DNA of 28,363 nt from Methanobacteriota archaeon (GTDB lineage Archaea; Methanobacteriota; Methanobacteria; Methanobacteriales; Methanobacteriaceae). The notes beneath the pieces were generated by a model. That model made no database searches, had not been told where the DNA came from, and saw only the letters and a list, made by a program, of their open reading frames with translations. Position numbers and translations under genes: made by a program. The stretch spans positions 1 to 28,363 of the forward strand of contig JAEZRD010000069.1 of NCBI GenBank assembly GCA_023440975.1. The letters run 5' to 3'. Positions within the stretch are counted from its first letter, which is position 1. Every line of letters begins with the position of its first letter. Below are positions 24,302 through 28,363 of this stretch, one piece after another.

Positions 24302-24655
24302 TTAAGCTCTAATTAAAGCAATAACAGCCCCTAATAACATTAAAGCTGCACCTAATATCCCATAATAAAATATTGAAACAATTAATCCAATAGCTACAAT
24401 AATTAGTATTATAGCACTAAGCTTAGCATTGTTATTAACAATTAATCCTCCAACAATACCCACAATAGAAAATATTATAGCAGCAATAACTATATCAGAA
24501 GAATAAGTAGCAGCATGGAATAAAGTTGCAATATAAGCTATTATAGCTCCTATAATACCACATATTCCTCCAGCAATACCTAAGTATTTTTCTACTTTTC
24601 TTACTTTTTCTTTAGATTTTAAAATTCCATTATCTTTATTTAAATCATTTCCCAT
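24302..24655 (-). CDS. Small four-segment membrane protein, unknown
   Basis: A 117-residue protein with a polar, charged N terminus (about 1-24) and then four hydrophobic segments rich in Gly, Ala and Ile at about 25-47, 53-72, 76-95 and 97-116. It resembles DUF4064-type small membrane proteins in layout, but I do not identify the family with confidence. The upstream gene, also membrane-linked, ends 22 bp before it, so they are probably cotranscribed. RtcB starts about 190 bp downstream, after an AT-rich gap that holds a TATA-like AATTTATAAAA (minus strand, about 24165-24178), probably the rtcB promoter. Confidence 0.75.
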   Translation of the reverse strand: MGNDLNKDNGILKSKEKVRKVEKYLGIAGGICGIIGAIIAYIATLFHAATYSSDIVIAAIIFSIVGIVGGLIVNNNAKLSAIILIIVAIGLIVSIFYYGILGAALMLLGAVIALIRA

Positions 24656-24677
24656 TGATATACCTTCTAAAAAAGGA

Positions 24678-25124
24678 TTATGCTTCTACATACTTTCCAT
24701 TTTTATATACAACATTTTCTAATGTTCTATTTTTAAATTTTGTTTGATTTGTAGAATTTGAAACAGACGGATCATCTTTATACCATGCATCAATTGTGAA
24801 ATTTTTAGCATTATCTGGTACTTTCATCTGATAAAAAAATGTACCATTACTACTAGTTTGGACTTCAACACCACTTATATTAAGTTCAGGTGAAGATAAA
24901 ACAACTGTAGAATTTGGTGTAGCATTACCAGTCACATTAAATACTCCAGTACCATTAACACTAGCTTCAAACGGATTTAAAGGTAAATTATCGTAAGGAT
25001 TCAGTAAAGTTATAATAATAGATAAAACACAAACGAGAATTATTATAAATGCCGCAGTTTTCATCTTGTTAATTTTTTTATTTCCCTCGTCATCAACATC
25101 ATAAAAAAAATCAGTAAAACTCAT
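24678..25124 (-). CDS. Membrane-anchored extracellular Ig-like protein
   Basis: A 148-residue protein with a short cytoplasmic N terminus (1-21), one membrane segment at about 23-42, and an outside domain of roughly 105 residues. That domain has beta-strand periodicity (GVFNVTGNATPNSTVVLSSPE, then SNGTFFYQMKVPDNAKNFTIDA), like bacterial/archaeal Ig-like or adhesin modules. Ten N-x-S/T sequons occur in the outer part, unusually dense, pointing to N-glycosylation at the cell surface. Function unknown. It lies between archease and the small membrane protein, all on the same strand. Confidence 0.75.
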   Translation of the reverse strand: MSFTDFFYDVDDEGNKKINKMKTAAFIIILVCVLSIIITLLNPYDNLPLNPFEASVNGTGVFNVTGNATPNSTVVLSSPELNISGVEVQTSSNGTFFYQMKVPDNAKNFTIDAWYKDDPSVSNSTNQTKFKNRTLENVVYKNGKYVEA

Positions 25125-25227
25125 AATTCCCCTCTTTTATCAAATTAATTGTATAATCTTTTCTAAATAGTTCTATTTAATATTTTCTACAAAATCTATA
25201 ATTTAATAAGATTAATGAAAAAATAGA

Positions 25228-25698
25228 TTATAAATCTAATATTACTCTAACCTTAAAAATATCATCTTTTATTACATCCATTAAGTGAAAAGTAACGGCT
25301 TTAACTTCATCACGTCTTTCATGCTTATCCCAATCAATATATTCCCCACTAACCGTTCCTACTAATTCAAATTTGCTTTCATTGCTTTCAGTTATTTTTT
25401 GAATAGAAATATTGAATTTTGAAAAGAACATTAATTCTGTCTCTTCTAAGAATAGTAATTCTTCAAGATAATCATATAATAATGAAACTTTATCTTCTGA
25501 TTCAATTTTAATTTCTTTACTTACACTTTGACTAACTTTTTTAGTATCAGTCATTACATCAAACATTGCTAATGATGCATTTTGATACGCATCTTCTAAA
25601 GTATTTCCATATGCCCAAAAACCCACATCTGCAGTAACATCAAAAAATTCATAGGGTTTTTCAATATCTAAAAAGGATTCCTTACTTTTTACATTCAT
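25228..25698 (-). CDS. Archease (RtcB activator)
   Basis: A 156-residue protein of the archease family, which speeds guanylylation and multiple turnover of RtcB. Family marks are FFDVTADVGFWAYG near residue 18, the central DYLEELLFLEETE helix, GEYIDWDKHERRDEVKAVTFHLM with its metal-binding acidic residues, and a hydrophobic C-terminal RVILDL. The N terminus is about 15 residues longer than usual before the first conserved block. No Shine-Dalgarno is visible at the ATG at 25698, and an AAATTATTTATCT element (minus strand, 25721-25733) lies about 29 nt upstream, so the mRNA may be leaderless. rtcB lies downstream on the same strand. Confidence 0.93.
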   Translation of the reverse strand: MNVKSKESFLDIEKPYEFFDVTADVGFWAYGNTLEDAYQNASLAMFDVMTDTKKVSQSVSKEIKIESEDKVSLLYDYLEELLFLEETELMFFSKFNISIQKITESNESKFELVGTVSGEYIDWDKHERRDEVKAVTFHLMDVIKDDIFKVRVILDL

Positions 25699-25774
25699 TG
25701 TTTCACTTTTTAATTAATTTAAGATAAATAATTTTTTAAAAAAAATATTACTTTTCAAATGCTCTTGCTCTTTT

Positions 25775-25782
25775 TTTATATA
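25775..25782 (+). promoter_or_regulatory. TATA box of the small secreted ORF
   Basis: TTTATATA is preceded by a T-run and followed by ATG at 25820 after 37 nt. A start site about 25 nt downstream would leave a short leader that includes the GAGTGAT ribosome binding site. The consensus match supports the short ORF being expressed. Confidence 0.5.
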
Positions 25783-25819
25783 TGTAATTTGCACCACTTA
25801 TTAATATCGAGTGATTAAA

Positions 25820-26008
25820 ATGAGAAGTAAAAATACAAATATTTATAAAACTGATTTAAGAAAACAAAGTAATCTTCATGATTATTTCTTTTTTAATGGA
25901 TATAATTTTGATTCATTGATGGTAATGTTTTTAGTTATAACATTATTATTTTTAAGTGTAATGGCAGTATCTGCTGCTCCAAATCCAAGTGTAATATTTG
26001 GAATTTAA
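25820..26008 (+). CDS. Small signal-peptide-like protein, unknown
   Basis: A 62-residue protein with a basic, aromatic N terminus (about 1-30) and one hydrophobic segment (33-50). This ends in VSAAPNPSVIFGI, which looks like a signal-peptidase AXA site followed by only about ten residues. Either the protein stays as a single-span membrane protein, or a very short peptide is released. I do not recognise a family. The frame opens at a GTG at 25811, but that lies in the GAGTGAT ribosome binding site; the ATG at 25820 is the likely start. A strong TATA box lies upstream. It is divergent from archease and convergent with cdc6. Confidence 0.6.
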   Translation: MRSKNTNIYKTDLRKQSNLHDYFFFNGYNFDSLMVMFLVITLLFLSVMAVSAAPNPSVIFGI

Positions 26009-26106
26009 ATTCATTATAAAACAAAAAATCATAAGCCATTACTCAATTTTTAACTAAAAAATGTGAGAATAAAAATTAAATTTTAAAAAAATACATATAT
26101 TTTATA

Positions 26107-27252
26107 TTATGATAAATTAACATCTGTACTTTTTAAATCATCAGGATCAAAACGTAAAAAGATTTGTCTAGAATTGCCCCTAATACCTTTTCCTGTTAAT
26201 TTTGTATCAATTAATCTTAAAAATTCTAATTTTTCTAAAGTTCTATTAAATGTGGCATAACTTACTTTAGTTTGTTTTCTAAATTTTGTAGATACAATAG
26301 TAGCAGTTAAAATATCATCCTTTTTAAGATATTTCTCTTCTTTAATAATTAATTTTAATAAGGTTAATTCATTATCTGTTAGAGATTTTATAGTTTCAAT
26401 CAGGTTAAATGAAACATGTTGTGACAACGCTTTATCTAAATGTTCTTGTGTGATTTCTCTTGATGCATCAGATTCTGCAATATTCCCACAAACTCTTAAA
26501 ATATCAATACCTACTCTTAAATCTCCACTATCTATAGTATAATCCGTTATTTGTTCAATTAAATCTTCAGATATCACATTAGGGAAAAATCCTACTTTAA
26601 CCCTATCCTTTAATATACTTAATACTTCAGAACGAGAATAAGGTTGAAAAGTAATATCTTGAGGGATAAAAACTGTTTTAACATTTTTATCAAGTGCAAA
26701 TCTAAATTCAAGTTCAGATAATATTACAAAAATCCCAGTATGAACTGTTGGATACTCTTCATAAGCCCTAAGTATGTCATAAAAAACTTTATTAGCTTTT
26801 TTATTTTGGAAAATAAAATTAGCATCATCAAATGCTACAATTAATGCTTTTTTATTATCAACTAAATATTTCATTACCTTTTGATATATTGTAGCAAATG
26901 GCACTCCTGTTTCTGGAGGTTTGTGTCCAAATAATTTCTCATGTATTTGAGAGAATATTCCGAAACGTGTTGTGTTAAGTTGGCAATTAATATAACAACA
27001 TGCAACTTTATCGGATGTGCGCTCCACTAATTCAAATACTTTTTTAACAGCAGTTGTTTTACCTGTAGCACATGGCCCCAAAATTACTGCATTACTTGGC
27101 ATTCCTCCTTTTAAAGTAGGTCTTATAGCGTAAGCCATAGCTTCCATTTGATTATCCCTAAAATTATAATTTTCAGGCATATAATCTGGATTGAATGCAT
27201 TTATATTTTGAAACAAAGTTTCATCGAACATTAATATATCTTCAATTGCCAT
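26107..27252 (-). CDS. Orc1/Cdc6-type replication initiator (Cdc6-2-like)
   Basis: An archaeal ORC1/CDC6 AAA+ protein (381 aa) that binds origins and loads MCM. Walker A is GPCATGKT (59-66). Walker B is VAFDDAN with D142-D143, where most initiators have Asp-Glu. Sensor 2 appears as DSGDLRVGIDILR. The C-terminal winged-helix domain covers about 285-381. The central CYINCQLNTTRFGIFSQI recalls the second Cdc6 paralogue of Methanothermobacter. No Shine-Dalgarno precedes the ATG; a TATA box 28 nt upstream suggests a leaderless mRNA. I see no clear origin recognition boxes in the flanking gaps. Confidence 0.92.
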   Translation of the reverse strand: MAIEDILMFDETLFQNINAFNPDYMPENYNFRDNQMEAMAYAIRPTLKGGMPSNAVILGPCATGKTTAVKKVFELVERTSDKVACCYINCQLNTTRFGIFSQIHEKLFGHKPPETGVPFATIYQKVMKYLVDNKKALIVAFDDANFIFQNKKANKVFYDILRAYEEYPTVHTGIFVILSELEFRFALDKNVKTVFIPQDITFQPYSRSEVLSILKDRVKVGFFPNVISEDLIEQITDYTIDSGDLRVGIDILRVCGNIAESDASREITQEHLDKALSQHVSFNLIETIKSLTDNELTLLKLIIKEEKYLKKDDILTATIVSTKFRKQTKVSYATFNRTLEKLEFLRLIDTKLTGKGIRGNSRQIFLRFDPDDLKSTDVNLS

Positions 27253-27275
27253 AGTATTAGTTTATTTTTTCATAA

Positions 27276-27285
27276 TATATATAAA
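27276..27285 (-). promoter_or_regulatory. TATA box of cdc6
   Basis: On the minus strand the element reads TTTATATATA, centred 28 nt before the start codon at 27252. The sequence between is AT-rich with no ribosome binding site, so the transcript would begin within a few nucleotides of the ATG. Confidence 0.55.
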
Positions 27286-27344
27286 TAATTAGTATTTAAA
27301 AAGTTTTTAATAATAAAATAAAATTTAAAATTTAGAAAAAAAGA

Positions 27345-28076
27345 CTATGAGAAAGTTAAATTAACTAACTCAGCATCTTCATTGTTTTTTATCCAATTTG
27401 TTAATTCTTCAGCATATTTTAATTTTTTTTGTTTAATTTCATCAGCATCTTCTATATCTTCTTTAATATTAGGTCTGGAATATTTAGTTACTTTAGTTCC
27501 AAAGTCCATACCTGCTAATAAAATTTTTTCAGCACCTAATTCAACTGCTAAAAATATAGCTCTATCCCCATCAGTAAATCCTCCAAAATTGTATAGATTT
27601 CCTTCAGGTATTGATTGAGTAGTTCCAAAAACATTGTTTAATATGTTTGTATAAGTTTTTATTTTATCTTCATTATCTCCATGTGCATGTATAGCAAAAA
27701 CAATTTTTTGGGAATTTGCAATTAAAAGATCAGAAATTTTACCATCTAAATCAGAAACTATAATATCTGGAATTATATCTTCTTCTAATAATGCAGTTGT
27801 TGCCCCATCAGCAGCAATTAAAATATAATTATTTAAATCATAATCATTTTTTATTTTAATTATATTTGATTTTAAAGAGGGTCCTGCTCCAAAAACAATG
27901 TAATTATTGCTCAATGTTTTTTCAAGCACATAATCATATAAATCATCTATATTTAAACAACCTTTCTTGTCTAAAATGTTGTTTAATATATCTGCGGTTT
28001 TTTCATCCCCTTCTCTTGAAAATCCAAAATCATCTAAAATTTTTGTGTACCATATTTCCCATTCATTAATATCCAT
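27345..28076 (-). CDS. mptE: 6-hydroxymethyl-7,8-dihydropterin pyrophosphokinase MptE
   Basis: The archaeal DUF115 enzyme (243 aa) that transfers pyrophosphate from ATP to 6-hydroxymethyl-dihydropterin, on the way to tetrahydromethanopterin, the C1 carrier of methanogenesis. Recognisable blocks are YIVFGAGPSLKSNI, LIAADGATTALLEEDIIPDIIVSDLDG, FAIHAHGDN, NFGGFTDGDRAIFLA and ILLAGMDFG. It is unrelated to bacterial FolK. Its 5' end lies 26 bp after the surE stop on the same strand, so the two may be cotranscribed. The cdc6 promoter lies in the 92-bp gap on its other side. Confidence 0.93.
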   Translation of the reverse strand: MDINEWEIWYTKILDDFGFSREGDEKTADILNNILDKKGCLNIDDLYDYVLEKTLSNNYIVFGAGPSLKSNIIKIKNDYDLNNYILIAADGATTALLEEDIIPDIIVSDLDGKISDLLIANSQKIVFAIHAHGDNEDKIKTYTNILNNVFGTTQSIPEGNLYNFGGFTDGDRAIFLAVELGAEKILLAGMDFGTKVTKYSRPNIKEDIEDADEIKQKKLKYAEELTNWIKNNEDAELVNLTFS

Positions 28077-28102
28077 GATTTAAACCTTCATTCCTATTTT
28101 AT

Positions 28103-28363
28103 TTACCAATTTTTTAAATTTTCAATATTCCCTGTCATATCATATCTCAATGGAGTTAAACTAACAGTTTTATTATTTAATAAAGCATAACCATCAGTAT
28201 CTTTCTCATAATTTTTAATCATATTTGGAGATATTAAATAATATTCTTCTTCATTTTCATCTTTTTGTGTGATTATATCTGTATGAAACATTTTATCCGC
28301 TAATGAGGTTATATTAATTTCATCAGAAGATGGATATGAGGGTATATTTAGATTTAATAAATC
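28103..28363 (-). CDS. surE: 5'/3'-nucleotidase SurE, C-terminal part (runs off the window)
   Basis: The frame is open to the right edge, so only the last ~86 residues are seen; the ATG at 28291 is internal. SurE is a metal-dependent phosphatase for nucleoside monophosphates. The visible part contains LLNLNIPS, matching the LLNVNVP block of the family. Near the end is KDTDGYALLNNKTVSLTPLR, matching the conserved G-T-D-x-x-A...VS-TPL segment. The catalytic N terminus (DDG and NxG motifs) lies outside. The link with mptE is by position only. Confidence 0.85.
   Translation of the reverse strand, partial: DLLNLNIPSYPSSDEINITSLADKMFHTDIITQKDENEEEYYLISPNMIKNYEKDTDGYALLNNKTVSLTPLRYDMTGNIENLKNW

Noticed and set aside
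27253..27344. Replication origin next to cdc6
   Set aside because: The gap is AT-rich but I see no repeated G-rich origin recognition boxes; the other flank (26009-26106) also lacks them.

Overview
The window looks like the chromosome of a methanogenic archaeon of the order Methanobacteriales, most likely Methanosphaera or Methanobrevibacter. The evidence is extreme AT-richness, archaeal TATA boxes (TTTATATA type) with GGAGG/GGTGAT ribosome binding sites, and archaea-only or methanogen-typical genes: methanogenesis marker 8, archaeal MptE, CDC48, Orc1/Cdc6, ribosomal protein eS1, archaeal ApgM, RtcB with archease, and a ferredoxin:disulfide reductase fused to rubredoxin. I see no insertion sequence, phage gene, CRISPR array, tRNA or rRNA. 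Gene content is core chromosomal, and the less ordinary material is a few small membrane or secreted proteins and several long hairpins between genes.

Layout. Positions 1-10200 are mostly plus strand: the 3' end of an unidentified gene, a long AT-rich leader region with tandem TATA boxes, CDC48, marker protein 8, a convergent two-CBS protein, ThiC, then a run of a glutaredoxin-like protein, FTR-rubredoxin and an ATP-dependent DNA ligase, then a phosphohexomutase. Positions 10400-18504 are minus strand: a small TM2-like membrane protein, an ASCH-TPR fusion, a NrdG-like radical SAM enzyme, HisC, a gamma-carbonic-anhydrase-like protein, GlmU, GlmM and ApgM. GlmM and GlmU make UDP-GlcNAc from glucosamine phosphate. 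At 18772 a short rubredoxin gene lies on the plus strand.

Positions 19000-25700 are again all minus: a DUF92 membrane protein, eS1, then a tightly spaced set RtcB - MTA/MTI phosphorylase - iron-sulfur flavoprotein - NifX-like protein, preceded upstream by two small membrane proteins and archease, the known RtcB activator. A 62-residue signal-peptide-like ORF is divergent from archease. The right end (minus) holds an Orc1/Cdc6 protein, MptE (pterin biosynthesis) and the C-terminal part of SurE, which runs off the window.

Starts: for several genes a Shine-Dalgarno sequence or the family's N terminus places the start downstream of the longest ORF (cdc48, the glutaredoxin-like gene, the radical SAM gene, apgM, glmM, DUF92, the NifX-like gene, the flavoprotein, rtcB, the small ORF). 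ThiC starts with TTG. Two or three genes (CBS protein, cdc6, perhaps archease) lack a Shine-Dalgarno and have a TATA box 26-30 nt before ATG, which suggests leaderless mRNAs. All functional names come from reading motifs by eye; no database search was run.
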